A stretch of DNA of 64,000 bases from Hydractinia symbiolongicarpus (GCF_029227915.1 NC_079876.1:20212001-20276000); one strand, 5' to 3'. Shown: positions 11,397 through 20,323, numbered from the stretch's first letter. The notes: generated by a model not told the origin, from the sequence alone. Program-made: numbers and translations.

Positions 11397-11735
11397 ATGA
11401 GCAACGAACAACAACAAGAAGAGAGGATAATAACAAAACCAGTAAACCACCCAGGGATAGTCGCACAGGGTCACAAGTTGGCCGCACTGATGAAGAAAAG
11501 GAAGGAAGAACTAAGGCAACAAGAGGGTGCTGTACAACCTCCAGTCACAACCTCTTCTGTACAGTCGGGAAGTGGAATATGCATTGATGGAAGCCTACTC
11601 GCGATCGCGTGTATCGGAGGTGTCATATATTTTACTCGTAAATCCGCGAGTACCCAGCAGCTTCCTGCAGTGACTCAGCAACCAAGCGTTAGACAGGAGC
11701 CTAAGCCAGATATTTATATTTTTCGTATAAGATAG
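11397..11735 (+). CDS. Small single-pass membrane protein of Polinton 1
   Basis: 112 codons opening MSNEQQQEERIITKP, a hydrophilic N-terminus with Lys/Arg/Glu helix (KKRKEELRQQE). A glycine-rich hydrophobic segment follows at about 60-80 (GICIDGSLLAIACIGGVIYFTR), then a Gln/Pro-rich tail. The start is fixed by the adjacent hairpin. The shape (charged head, one membrane segment, Pro/Gln tail) fits small Polinton structural or assembly proteins, but no function can be assigned. No lesion is visible. Confidence 0.6.
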   Translation: MSNEQQQEERIITKPVNHPGIVAQGHKLAALMKKRKEELRQQEGAVQPPVTTSSVQSGSGICIDGSLLAIACIGGVIYFTRKSASTQQLPAVTQQPSVRQEPKPDIYIFRIR

Positions 11736-11749
11736 GCCTATAATAAACA

Positions 11750-11999
11750 TGAGTTCTAATGTTACCTCTCAGCAAAAAGAGATTATTGATATGATATACG
11801 GGACAATAGTGGACCTCGGGTTCACATTTGGATATGCCATGGTTGGTAAGGGGTCCTTGGGATCTCGAGTCCTTCAACCAAGTTGGATACCAGCGACGTT
11901 ATGAAAATGGTAGCATATTTTACAGCTGGTCGAGGAAGCCGTGAGATGGCTGTAAGCAAGGGGTGGTTGCCAGCCTCTATTGTACCAAAACCTAAGTAA
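11750..11999 (+). pseudogene. Small glycine-rich Polinton protein, frameshifted
   Basis: Begins ATG AGT TCT at 11750 (MSSNVTSQQKEIIDMIYGT), with a hydrophobic glycine-rich segment (GFTFGYAMVGKGSLG). The frame shifts near 11865-11880 and continues as KMVAYFTAGRGSREMAVSK...ASIVPKPK to TAA at 11997. About 82 residues when read through. It is small, basic at the C-terminus and possibly membrane-active. No named family recognised. It fills the space between two clearer genes and stops 13 nt before a boundary hairpin, which supports it being a real, broken gene. Confidence 0.55.
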
Positions 12000-12012
12000 G
12001 CACCTTTAAGGT

Positions 12013-12041
12013 TTTGTTGTCTGCCCATGGCATACAACAAA
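12013..12041 (+). terminator. Gene-boundary hairpin 2
   Basis: Stem TTTGTTGT / ACAACAAA (8 bp), one mismatch, then TGCC / GGCA (4 bp) around a 3-nt loop: 12 of 13 positions pair. It begins 13 nt after the previous stop, and the ATPase ATG (12043) starts one nt after the 3' arm. Confidence 0.7.
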
Positions 12042-12042
12042 C

Positions 12043-12637
12043 ATGCTTGATATTATATTACAACCCCATACAGCTATCTTCACAGGGCCTACCTCGTGCG
12101 GTAAAACTCAAAGAGTCCTAGATCTCCTAGAGAACGAGTATCGAGGACATTTCCATAATATCGTTATACTCTGTCCCACGATCCGATGGAACACCACTTA
12201 CTTGGAGAGGTCCTGCCTCTGGAGGGACCCCTATGTATTTCTAGTAGAACCACGAGATAATTTGTTCGAATGGATTGAAAAATTGTCGTCGCTGTTGGCT
12301 GGTGAAAGCACTCTTTATTGTTGATAATACCATAGCTGATGAATCCATGGATAAGCGCCGTCAGCCTTTACTTGAGCTCGCTATTAGCGGGAGACACAGG
12401 AAGCACAGTCTCTGGCTTCTCACACAATCGTATACGGCAATTCCAAAAAATCTCCGCCGTCAGAAAAAGCAGCTGTTTATATGGTACCCTAGTGAACGAT
12501 CTGATATGAAGCTGGTGGGTGATGAGACCAACCTTATCGAAGATTGGGAGTCGATCAAAAACCAGTTGAAAAAATCAAAGCATGCGTGCTTATATATTCG
12601 TCTCGAGCATCCTCGGACTTGGAGTATATTAGAATAA
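12043..12637 (+). pseudogene. ATP: A32/FtsK-type genome-packaging ATPase
   Basis: Would pump element DNA into capsids. Walker A is GPTSCGKT (residues 13-20), followed by NIVILCPT. A hydrophobic strand ending in acidic residues (LFIVDN...ADE) is the Walker B. Downstream are RHRKHSLWLLTQSY and the conserved KNLRRQKKQLFIWYP, characteristic of Polinton/NCLDV packaging ATPases. A single-base-type frameshift near 12300-12310 separates the two halves; both halves are otherwise clean, together about 198 residues, close to the usual Polinton size. The start is fixed by the hairpin immediately upstream. Confidence 0.92.
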
Positions 12638-12675
12638 ATTGCATACATATTTTTTTATAACCGTCCTAATGATCT

Positions 12676-12692
12676 GGACCCTGGTTGGGGCC
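12676..12692 (+). terminator. Weak gene-boundary hairpin
   Basis: GGACCC, loop TGGTT, GGGGCC: six positions with one mismatch, 38 nt after the ATPase stop and 20 nt before the next start. Much weaker than the other boundary hairpins. Confidence 0.35.
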
Positions 12693-12711
12693 TTTTCATA
12701 TTAAATAAAAA

Positions 12712-13442
12712 ATGTCTTGTCTTGTTGAATTTAACACATTGCCCGCTGGAGCTATTGAGATATTATTAAATAATCAGGGTCAACTCTTGTTCAAGCGTGC
12801 TGATCTGGGAAGGTTCATGGGAATTGCTGATATAAAGGCAACATATAGAGACGTAAAAACCACGCCTCGTCATGAGATAACAGGGGGTGCGTCTAACGCA
12901 CCCCCCAAGGAAGTAACTGGAGACGATGCTTTCGTGACTCTGGATGCTGCATTAGAGATCGTACACAGATCTAGAAAGCCAAGGGCTCTTGAGATTATGA
13001 AATATCTTGCGGCGAAAGGTATCAAAAAATTACAAAATGGAATAGAAGAATATCGTCAAGCTCTGGCGATGCTTAACGACGATCTTCAAGAGCGAGAGAA
13101 ACAGGTAGTTCTACGAACCTTGGAAATTGCGGAGCTTCGTGATCGGTATGTTACTAATAGTTATCCATACGATAATGTACTCTGTGTTATTGATAAAAAT
13201 GATGGTAATGAATGTGGGAAAAAAGGGCAACATCCCAATTACATTATTCGTTGCCAAGGGAGATGTATCCTAATATGATCAAGAGACATCCAATCTGTGA
13301 CGATCCTACTGCAGCCCATACATGGAACAGATTCAGGGATGATAATCTTGGGATAGAGAATTCATGGCGAAATCATTTTACTTTACTAGATGACGCCACG
13401 CGCGAGTTATTCGAAGGATTGTATGATATTGATATGTCATAA
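12712..13442 (+). pseudogene. Bro-N/MSV199-like protein candidate
   Basis: The first part (residues 1-115) has a DNA-binding-domain look: LLNNQGQLLFKRADLGRFMGI..., later VTLDAALEIVHRSRKPRALEIMKYL, reminiscent of Bro-N/MSV199 domains in large DNA virus proteins. A coiled-coil-like stretch follows (LNDDLQEREKQVVLRTLEIAELRDRY). The C-terminal part has VLCVIDKND...HPNYIIRCQ, then after a frameshift near 13250 a tryptophan-containing tail (AAHTWNRFRDDNLGIENSWRNHFTLL) ending at TAA 13442. About 243 residues read through. The domain name is tentative; the single frameshift and the shared 3' hairpin with integrase are directly visible. Confidence 0.5.
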
Positions 13443-13452
13443 TGTGTATATG

Positions 13453-13477
13453 TTTTGTGTGTTACGAACACACAAAA
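13453..13477. terminator. Gene-boundary hairpin 3, between convergent genes
   Basis: Perfect 11-bp stem TTTTGTGTGTT, loop ACG, AACACACAAAA. It lies 10 nt after the plus-strand stop (13442) and 11 nt after the minus-strand integrase stop (13489), so one palindrome can serve both convergent transcripts. Confidence 0.75.
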
Positions 13478-13488
13478 ATCGAGAAATA

Positions 13489-14488
13489 TTACCAATCTTT
13501 CACATGCCCGGGAGGTATTTCAACATCTCCGGGCACCAGTAGCAATTCCTCTGACACGAAACTTCGATTGGGACCCCCATTAAGATAGCATAGGAGACGG
13601 GTACCTGTCACGATACGATCCAGCCTGTACGTGCGCTTCGACCAAAAGGCATCAGTCGCGCGCTTTTTCTAATCCTTGTGCTCTTCCCCAGGCTGTAGCA
13701 GATACAAGTATAGGCCGCCTTCTGGTAATGGTTTTTCATCAGAATATTCATCGCTTTTCGCAAGCGGGACTTCTTCGAGTTTGATGACCTTTGAAGGTTT
13801 TATATCTATCATAACCGTCTTGTTGTTGTTCATGCTTTTTACAATATTGTACAGGTGCTTGACCCATGTGGTACTGGTTTCGTCAGTGACTAGCTCTTGC
13901 GCGTCCTGAGATTTGAACAATCTTTCCGTGAGTACCTTGTTGTAGATTTCGACAAATGCGTGAATGTATGGTGATACTTTGTAGTAGTACGTTTTATTTC
14001 GACACCCTTAGCCTCTAACAGGGTACTCACATTTGATTTAAATTCTGAGCCATTATCACATTGGAAAATCTTTGGGTATCGGAGAGGTCCTGCTTTATAA
14101 ATATCCTTGAGTATCTCCGCAACTTCACTGGCTTTCTTGGTTCTCAGAGGCCTCGCCACCTTGAAGCGCGATGCAACATCGACGCCTGTGAGTATATATT
14201 TGTACGTATTACCATACAGCTTGTCATGTGGCATGTACAAGAGAACAAATTGGTGGATCTCATTAGGTTTTGTAACAGTGAAATGTGGATAATCAATACG
14301 TTTGGGGCCTTTGATATGCCTAAGCCATATGAGTTGACGAGATAGCCAGTGTATAACTTTCTTTTTGGAGAGACTACTCTGCTCGCTGAGTAATTTGATC
14401 GCTTTCCGTCCGGTCCATAGATGTTCTGGTTGGTAATATATTTGACTTGTTTTTCCGCTTCTTCCTGAGTAACAATATGCTTTGACAT
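13489..14488 (-). pseudogene. INT: Polinton retroviral-like integrase
   Basis: Would insert the linear element. Start ATG at 14488 lies inside a hairpin arm (MSKHIVTQEEAEKQVKYITNQ). Core: LTGVDVASRF (first Asp), IFQCDNGSEFKSN (second Asp), then KYHHTFT and, in a shifted frame, FVEIYNKVLTERL (catalytic Glu). A C-terminal SH3/chromo-like tail follows a TAG at 13669: FWSKRTYRLDRIV and SEELLLVPGDVEIPPGHV, typical of Polinton integrases, ending at 13489. Lesions: frameshift near 14405, frameshift near 13957, one stop at 13669. The far C-terminal part is easily missed because it follows the stop. Identity is firm; the copy is inactive as read. Confidence 0.93.
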
Positions 14489-14507
14489 GTTTATTATACA
14501 TGTCAAA
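14481..14507 (-). promoter_or_regulatory. Gene-boundary hairpin 4, contains integrase start codon
   Basis: Perfect 9-bp stem TTTGACATG / CATGTCAAA with a 9-nt AT loop. On the minus strand it begins 8 nt after the stop of the upstream gene (14516), and the integrase ATG (14488-14486) is part of its 3' arm. Confidence 0.7.
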
Positions 14508-14515
14508 ATTTTTCA

Positions 14516-14913
14516 TTACGCCCATTTGTACGCTGCAAAACCCAAAAGGGCTAAGGAGCCTAGAATGAACGTCAGCTCCCCGTCTTGTTGTTGTTTTCTG
14601 GCTATATAGTAGTCAGGGAGCTTTGGGGCACACTTTATGGTGGCTATAAAATATTGTAGCATACCCTCATCAACCTCTTTCAAACTTAGACCCGCAGCAC
14701 GTTGTTCCTCACGCCGTCGGTTATACCAGTATATTTTTTTCTGTCTATCACGGACCCATTGAGCTTTCCTGCTTGTAATTTCTTGACGGCTAGATCGTGC
14801 CTTCGTCGCTCTTCGTCGCTATGACTGCCGAGTTTGCTGAACAAAAAATTTGTACCACTAAAGGCCAGCGCGTTAATTATCGCCCCACCTGTGAGTGCTA
14901 TTATGCTTGCCAT
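14516..14913 (-). pseudogene. Small Polinton protein with two membrane segments
   Basis: Start ATG at 14913, two nt after the capsid gene stop (MASIIALTGGAIINALAFSGTNFLFSKLG), giving an N-terminal membrane segment. A charged Arg/Glu/Lys middle follows (SDEERRRHDLAVKKLQ). A slip in an A-run near 14735-14745 shifts the frame; the other frame continues EEQRAAGLSLKEVDEG... and ends with a second membrane segment LTFILGSLALLGFAAYKWA at 14516. About 130 residues. Operonic position between capsid and integrase, with tight spacing on both sides, indicates a real gene. No function is known to me. Confidence 0.65.
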
Positions 14914-14915
14914 GT

Positions 14916-16147
14916 TTATTTTATAGATCCAAGACCGTCCATCAACAAGTACACGTAGCACCTAATATCTCCATTGCCATCCGATTTTTTCGTCATGTGC
15001 AGGGTTACGCCGTCCGATAACCTTTGCAGAGGCCGCCCACTACCATGTAACAAGGGGTCCGGACTGCTGCGGAAGTCGATAAAGTGGGAGTACCTTTCCG
15101 TAAAGAACTGTCCAACAGTCATTATGCTATCATGGGATCCCATGAGTTCAGCGAATTGTTCTAGATGATCTTTTGGGAGCATGGCGTGTGAATACAATAC
15201 ATTCGGAGACCCTTCAACGACCACACTGACCGACGATATACCAGGATTATAAATTTTTTCATTATTTCCAGCATATGGTTTAACTATACCGGGGTCCTGA
15301 AATAACAGTAAAACACCTTTAAGGCTCTTGGCGGGTGTGTCAATTTGCAAGTTGTAACTCGTGTCAGATTTTTCCATCATAACAACTTTGCTACGGAGGA
15401 TTCTCTCATAGGGCAACGCGAGCCTGGAATACCTTGAAATCATGGCGATTGCCAATTCTTCGTTTACAACCTTATCAAACTCGAGCGCAATACTGGTAAT
15501 TTTATAACCAGCATCGGCTGGCTTGGCTGCGGTAGATCCTGAGGCTGGGGTTCCGGAGTCCTTGATCACGGCACCATAAGACGCGAAATGCAAGACAAAT
15601 GTAAATCGATCGTAAAGCCCTGCTTGGTAAAAGGGAAGATCCCTTGTCAACGAAAACATCCGACCTAGTGGAATAGCAAAGGTGTTGCCGTAGGCCTCAG
15701 CAATGGCTTTTTCCTCGTTATTACCTACATGGTCACTAGCTTTGACTTGGAGGGCCACGGTCCCATCGTTAGGATTTATCCCTTCTAAAATAAGGTTGTT
15801 GTCGCGGTCGTATTGTGATAGCCAGAGGTCTTTGTACACGCTGAATACATTATAATCGGCGATGTTCTGGATTTCATTGCCATTCAGGGTGATGCGGAGA
15901 TTTCGCACCAATGCTTTGCCTATATTTGAAACAATAGTACACTTGGTATTATTCCCCGAGAGCTCCAGGTCAAATAATAGTCTGATGGAACCGGGGAAAA
16001 TCACGTCGTTTTGACCCATATTAGGAAGATCCACGTACAAATCTTCATTGGCACCAATGGTAGACGGTACATGGCTTATCTTCACCCTTTCATAGCAAAC
16101 ATAGTCTTGATTTCCTTATGCGGATCTATTTTACCAAAAACAGACAT
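14916..16147 (-). pseudogene. MCP: Major capsid protein candidate (double jelly-roll)
   Basis: Builds the hexagonal capsomers in Polinton/virophage-like virions. The main frame covers 389 codons with motifs typical of Polinton capsid proteins: FPGSIRLLFDLEL, VSNIGKALVRNLRITLNG, VFSVYKDLWLS, ILEGIN, FAIPLGRMF and RFTFVLHF. The length fits a smaller double jelly-roll protein. The ATG codons of this frame are not at its beginning; a better start is ATG at 16147 (MSVFGKIDPHKEIKTMF...), joined to the main frame by a one-base-type shift near 16086. Divergent from the gene at 16177. The stop is 2 nt before the next minus-strand ATG. Everything after the N-terminal shift is open. Confidence 0.82.
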
Positions 16148-16179
16148 CTTTATTTATAGCGGTTTATTTGAAATAAATG
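16145..16179. promoter_or_regulatory. Short divergent promoter region with imperfect palindrome
   Basis: Only 29 nt separate the divergent start codons at 16147 (-) and 16177 (+). CAT..TTATTT on the left mirrors AAATAAATG on the right, so both start codons lie in the arms of an imperfect palindrome. A local TTTATTT-G-AAATAAA is also present. Confidence 0.45.
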
Positions 16180-17245
16180 GCTGATAATCCAGGATACGAC
16201 TTTACTGAAGAAACAGATATCCAAGAGGAGCCTGAAGAGTTCAGTAGCGAGATCATTCGACCCGAGGATATTTCCGGAACAAGCACTACGCCCCAGGCGA
16301 GTGGGATAGAAGCGACTGAGACAGACACCACGACAGCAAGGGAAAGGTTGAAAAGGTCGAAGGTTGATAGCCTATACGAAACTCTTAGTGAGGAGCTGGG
16401 AGAGCCGAGTGCGAGATACTAGAATGAGTTTAAAGGAGACGGGAACCATTTTCTGTATGACGATTTAGAGCTTACAAAAAGGAATGGTGAGCTCATGAGT
16501 GTTGCCGAGATTCGAAGGAGGCTAGGTACGGGGCGCTTGCAAGCCATGGGGTTTACCAACTATACTACACCAAACAAAGGCAGTAAAATGAGAACTCAAA
16601 AACTCCTTAATAATTTTGATATCATCGAGAATAACCCTGTTGATATCGAAATGTTGCCGCTACTTGAGAATGTTCTCGATGACGCGAAGAGCCTTATGGA
16701 GGATACTTCCTTTACCGAAACCTTAGATGAATGTGAAAGAAGGGGGTTTAAGCGCGAGCTTCATACTCTCAGCGGTAACCTGGAGAGGTTAGAGACAAAG
16801 AAATCTACACCAGGTGTATTCAAGGAGCAACAAAAAATTTGGGATAAGGATATCCATAATCAGCTGAAGGCGATTAAGGAGACCCTCATGAAGATCGCTG
16901 GAGATGACATCTCCCTACGAGAAAAGCTCAGCATTCTATTCAAAGAGCAAGGGATCACTATAACGAGCATCCATTGGTGGGGCAGCAGGATCGGGTGCAG
17001 GAATTGGTGCTACAGGCAAGGGGTTTGTGGAAGAGCAGCTGGAGCGTCTCGACCGGTTCCTTAAATATCTAGCAGGCAAGGCTGGTGCAGCCTTGCCGGG
17101 TATTATTGGTACGATCGTATCGTTCTTCTTCCGGGTAGCCGCCAAGGTTGTGGAATTTGTAGCAAGGCATTTGTACATGGTCATAGCGGGTGCTGTAGGT
17201 GTCGTGGTGGCTTACGTCGGGGCTAAGAGGGGAAAAAGATCGTAA
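16177..17245 (+). pseudogene. Polinton membrane protein with C-terminal hydrophobic tail
   Basis: The N-terminus is acidic and disordered-looking (MADNPGYDFTEETDIQEEPE). TAG at 16420 interrupts, then the frame continues (LTKRNGELMSVAEIRRRLG...) through a helical charged middle to LREKLSILFKEQGITITSI, a phrase I associate with Polinton proteins. A frameshift near 16970 leads to the tail: a Gly/Ala segment, EEQLERLDRFLKYL, then two hydrophobic segments (LPGIIGTIVSFFFRVAAKVV and MVIAGAVGVVVAYV) and a basic end at 17245. About 355 residues read through. Probably a membrane-associated virion or penetration-type component, but function is not known. Confidence 0.65.
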
Positions 17246-17251
17246 ATTTAC

Positions 17252-17279
17252 GTCTAATTTGTTGATCAACATATTAGAC
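17252..17279. terminator. Gene-boundary hairpin 5, between convergent genes
   Basis: A 28-bp near-perfect palindrome: GTCTAAT, one mismatch, TGTTGA facing TCAACA, mismatch, ATTAGAC (13 of 14 pairs). It starts 6 nt after the plus-strand stop (17245) and directly abuts the minus-strand stop (17280). Confidence 0.75.
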
Positions 17280-18391
17280 CTATTTCATCGCAATATACGC
17301 GAGTATCAGTCCTACTCCCAACGTGATAACGGTAGCCTTGATATCCTCATGCTGCTTGTAGGCTTCCTTGGTATCAGAATGAGGCGTGGTTTTCTTGATA
17401 TGTTGCCTAGGAGGTGTGGTGAAGGATGCCTTGACAGCATGGCCAATGGTATTCAGATCTAGCTCCACACCTACACCTATGTTAGAGAACGCGATTAGAA
17501 CGTTGTTGTTATATCCCACAATCTTTCCAATACAAAGTTCCATGTTGGAGGGGAGCATGTACACGCTGAACATCACAGCGAAATTTACTGGAGTCCGTGC
17601 ATACTGCAGCACCTTTTGAAACTCGATGATGTCTTGACCTACGTTTTCCTCACGTAAAACCATGTCCTCGAATTTCTGCAGGAGAATCTGTCTAGCCGGG
17701 AAGTTATCGGCATTAGAGCCTAGGATTGAGGCTTTGGCACTCGCTTGGGATCCTAGTAGCAAGATCACGTAAACGCGAATACTTTCGCTAAGCTTCATCA
17801 GGCCCTCCGATGTCAGACCCTGGCTAGTGGGGATGATGAATTTGGCCCAATCTCCATCAACCTGCGGCCACCATCTACCACTCGTTAACGATGACGTCAG
17901 GGCTTTGAACTTGTACAAAGCGTTGGGATCCGCACCGTACTCACGACATACCCGCGCATACCCCGAGGTGGAGTAGGGGTTCTCGTACTGGGAAAAGCCT
18001 CCTTCGTAGGGCATGGGTGCCTTCATTCTCGCGAGAAAACGCCTCATGTGGTAGTACACGTGGAATTTGAAAATGGATTGAACGAGGGGTACCGAGCCAC
18101 TCATGTGCTTGGCAGAAATCCCCGACGCCGTTGTTGCGCAATGGCAAGCGAAATTGACCTGGATGTTCCAACAGTACAAGGCTCGCCCCTCCCAATTTAC
18201 ACTCACAGGATCGTTTAACAGGTTAGTTCCAACTTTGATGGGGTACTTGGTGAACTGTGGGAAGGCCACGGAAATATGCTGAGTAGTAGACACGTAGAGG
18301 TCCTGATGCTCCAAGTTTGTTACACCGAGAGGCCACTCGCCTATATTGGATCTGTATTTTGTTCTGGGATTATAGATATATATATATTCAT
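17280..18391 (-). pseudogene. Large Polinton protein of unknown role, C-terminal membrane anchor
   Basis: About 370 residues. The main frame has no convincing ATG; an ATG at 18391, within the arm of a divergent hairpin, joins it if a two-base slip in the adjacent (TA)n run is allowed. Visible features: RSNIGEWPLGVTNLEHQDLY, VNWEGRALYCWNIQV, FKFHVYYHMRRFLARMKAPM, then a long soluble region with SLTSGRWWPQVDGDWAKF and a C-terminal hydrophobic segment VITLGVGLILAYIAMK. It resembles a conserved Polinton-specific protein rather than a jelly-roll protein I can name. Its place between membrane protein and penton candidates suggests a virion role. Confidence 0.6.
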
Positions 18392-18412
18392 GTTTCTGTA
18401 AAGAAACATGAA
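18387..18412. promoter_or_regulatory. Divergent hairpin with both start codons in its arms
   Basis: Perfect 10-bp stem TTCATGTTTC, loop TGTAAA, GAAACATGAA. The plus-strand ATG (18408) is in the right arm and the likely minus-strand ATG (18391) in the left arm. Only 16 nt separate the two start codons. Confidence 0.7.
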
Positions 18413-19049
18413 GCAATTGTATGTCACAGATATAGAGAAACCTACGATATTTGAGGACTATCTGAGTGAAGGCACCAGGATCGCTTTAAAAAAAATTAGT
18501 ATCCGAGCTATGTGGCTGAACCTTTTCAAAAAAAAGAACGATATCAAGATTTACAAAGCGACGCCTGGGTCGACCAATGATGGAGATTTTACCGTTGGGG
18601 ATTTTGAAACCCTCATCACGATCGAGAAGGGTCTATATAGGATCGAGGATCTCGCTGCCATAGTCAACGACCATGCGGGAGGGAGGATCAAACTTTTCGT
18701 ACTCAAGAAAGGAGTATGTAAAGTCAGAGTTAGTAAAGGGTATGTTGCGATAGTCGATAAAACACTGACGGATCTTATGGGGTATAATTTTGATACCAAG
18801 TCAATGTTTACTGAGGGCGACCATGACAGCTATTATAAGACTGACGTCTACAAACTGCTGAGATTTATTTGTCACCAACTCGATGAAGATTATTTCCTGC
18901 TTAATGGAAAAAAATCAAAGATACTAGCTATGCTTGCAACGAAGGAATTAAATAACTGGGGAGACATGTTGACGTGGAATTTTGCTACTCCTGTATACCT
19001 TCCTTTAAAGGGCTCGACCGATCGTCTTGAGTTCATGTTAACAGATTAA
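18408..19049 (+). CDS. Minor capsid/penton candidate (single jelly-roll)
   Basis: 213 codons, open throughout, the only large structural gene in this Polinton without a visible lesion. The pattern of alternating strands with ITIEKGLYRIEDLAAIVN followed by KLFVLKKGVCKVRVSKGY...LTDLMGYN resembles Polinton/adintovirus penton-type proteins, where a short helix (IEDL) precedes the strands and a DLLGF-like motif follows. Such proteins close the five-fold vertices. Start ATG 18408 is in a hairpin arm shared with the divergent gene. The call rests on remembered family patterns; a structure prediction would settle it. Confidence 0.65.
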   Translation: MKQLYVTDIEKPTIFEDYLSEGTRIALKKISIRAMWLNLFKKKNDIKIYKATPGSTNDGDFTVGDFETLITIEKGLYRIEDLAAIVNDHAGGRIKLFVLKKGVCKVRVSKGYVAIVDKTLTDLMGYNFDTKSMFTEGDHDSYYKTDVYKLLRFICHQLDEDYFLLNGKKSKILAMLATKELNNWGDMLTWNFATPVYLPLKGSTDRLEFMLTD

Positions 19050-19073
19050 TTTCACCACGATAAAAACGTTTCT

Positions 19074-19093
19074 TTCATGGGTATAACCATGAA
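19074..19093 (+). terminator. Gene-boundary hairpin 6
   Basis: Perfect 7-bp stem TTCATGG, loop GTATAA, CCATGAA, 24 nt after the penton-candidate stop and 18 nt before the next start. Confidence 0.5.
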
Positions 19094-19111
19094 TATACTG
19101 ATAAAATAAAT

Positions 19112-19748
19112 ATGACAGATATTACAAAGCTTTATCCGAGTTTACCACCGAGTGCACCTGATCAAGAAAATGAGGGGCATGTATATCGATTGAAGAAAAT
19201 AGAGGAGATCGAACAATTTCTGCGAAGCGAAGTTAAGCAACGTGAAAAACTCGCTAAAAAATTTGGAATGCATGGAACCTGGATACACTATATGGACCAC
19301 GGATTATTAGCGATAAGTGTGATCACTAGCAGTGTTGGTATTGCAAGCACGTTGAGTGGTATTGGAGTCCCATTAGCGGTAGCGATGGGTGGTATCTCCA
19401 TAGCAGTTGGATTAGGACAAACAGCCTTAAAACAAGGTGGGAAATTGAACTATAGACGTAAAAAACACGACTCAATAAGACTCCTTGCAGAGACTAAGCT
19501 GAATTCAATAGTTGATCTTATATCAAGGGCGATTGAGAGTGGAGTGATAAGTGATTATGAATTCAGTCTAATAATTCAAGAGAAGCAACGCTATATGCTG
19601 CTTAAGGAGCAAATACGTCAGAGAACCAGAAAAATCGTAGAGTCGCTATGAACAAGAGAGACAGCAGCTAGTTGAGAAGGGACGCGAGGAGAGCAAACAG
19701 GAGTTTATGAAAAAACTTCAATCTGTTCAACATGTAAGCGACATCTAG
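19112..19748 (+). pseudogene. Polinton membrane protein with central hydrophobic hairpin
   Basis: Opens MTDITKLYPSLPPSAPDQEN, then a charged helix (KIEEIEQFLRSEVKQREKLAKKF). A long glycine/serine-rich hydrophobic region at about 70-115 (VITSSVGIASTLSG..., AMGGISIAVGLGQTAL) could form a membrane hairpin. The C-terminal helix (AETKLNSIVDLISRAIESGVI, IIQEKQRYMLLKEQ) is followed by a one-base-type frameshift near 19650. The other frame continues QERQQLVEKGREESKQEF to TAG at 19748, matching the charged ending usual for this kind of protein. I know similar proteins from cnidarian genomes as unnamed Polinton-associated products. Function unknown. Confidence 0.65.
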
Positions 19749-19765
19749 ACGAACCGCCAGCGTAT

Positions 19766-20056
19766 TTATAATCTAATGTATATTGACAATACATTAGATG
19801 GTACCGAGTACTTCCCCGGTACTGGCATCAACCATGAAATTATTGTTCCCTTTTGTTTTGTCTCTAAATTTCTAACATATTCCTCGAGTACTTTCATAGC
19901 TGTGATTTCTAAGCATTCTTTACAATGAGGCCCGAGGGTCTGGGTAGAGATATCCTTGTATTTGACCTTTCGAATCGCGGCTATAATTTCACCCTTCTTC
20001 ATGGTGGAGTAGCCATGGATTCTCAGCTCTCTCGCTTTTCTTTTCAAATCATTCAT
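19766..20056 (-). CDS. Small SAP/Rho-N-like protein
   Basis: 96 codons. The N-terminus (MNDLKRKARELRIHGYSTMKKGEIIAAIRKV) has the helix-turn-helix-like spacing of SAP or Rho-N nucleic-acid-binding motifs, as does the PolB N-terminus in the same element. A CKEC pair follows near residue 46. The last residues overlap the hairpin at 19771, so the original stop may have been lost. Convergent with the gene ending at 19748. A role in binding element DNA is plausible but inferred. Confidence 0.6.
   Translation of the reverse strand: MNDLKRKARELRIHGYSTMKKGEIIAAIRKVKYKDISTQTLGPHCKECLEITAMKVLEEYVRNLETKQKGTIISWLMPVPGKYSVPSNVLSIYIRL
19771..19799. terminator. Gene-boundary hairpin 7, between convergent genes
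   Basis: Perfect 11-bp stem ATCTAATGTAT, loop ATTGACA, ATACATTAGAT. It lies 22 nt after the plus-strand stop and overlaps the end of the minus-strand SAP-like frame. Confidence 0.7.
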
Positions 20057-20062
20057 AGTTTA

Positions 20063-20089
20063 TTTTGTATACAACATTAATATACAAAA
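20063..20089 (-). terminator. Gene-boundary hairpin 8
   Basis: Perfect 9-bp stem TTTTGTATA, 9-nt loop, TATACAAAA. On the minus strand it is 16 nt after the stop of the small frame at 20106 and 6 nt before the SAP-like gene's ATG (20056). Confidence 0.65.
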
Positions 20090-20105
20090 ATCTATCGAGT
20101 TTTAA

Positions 20106-20264
20106 CTATACTACAACGAATGGTTCTTCATCGTCATCTGAATTAATAAGGTGCCTGGTCCTGGAAAGTTCCACTGGTTTATACTTACACTCCTCAAGCA
20201 AGACCTGTGGATAGTGCTTATTCCCTTGTCGATAGTAATGCTTAGTTTTATTATAAATATGCAT
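20106..20264 (-). CDS. Very small Polinton frame, acidic end
   Basis: 52 codons, MHIYNKTKHYYRQGN... ending in NSDDDEEPFVVV. It fills the gap between two clearer minus-strand genes and its stop lies next to a boundary hairpin, which is the main support. Basic/aromatic start and acidic end. No family recognised; it could be chance. Confidence 0.35.
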   Translation of the reverse strand: MHIYNKTKHYYRQGNKHYPQVLLEECKYKPVELSRTRHLINSDDDEEPFVVV

Positions 20265-20323
20265 TCACAGGATTGCTTCAGTAGTAGTGGTTGATCGTAG
20301 AAATACGTGTTTATTTTACCCTT

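Noticed and set aside
13505-13537. Strong hairpin TGCCCGG...CTCCGGGCA as another boundary hairpin
   Set aside because: It lies inside the coding region of the integrase C-terminus, which ends only at 13489.
18391-18416. Start of the 378-codon minus-strand frame at 18416
   Set aside because: That first codon is TTG; the ATG at 18391 in the hairpin arm with a slip in the TA run is more plausible.
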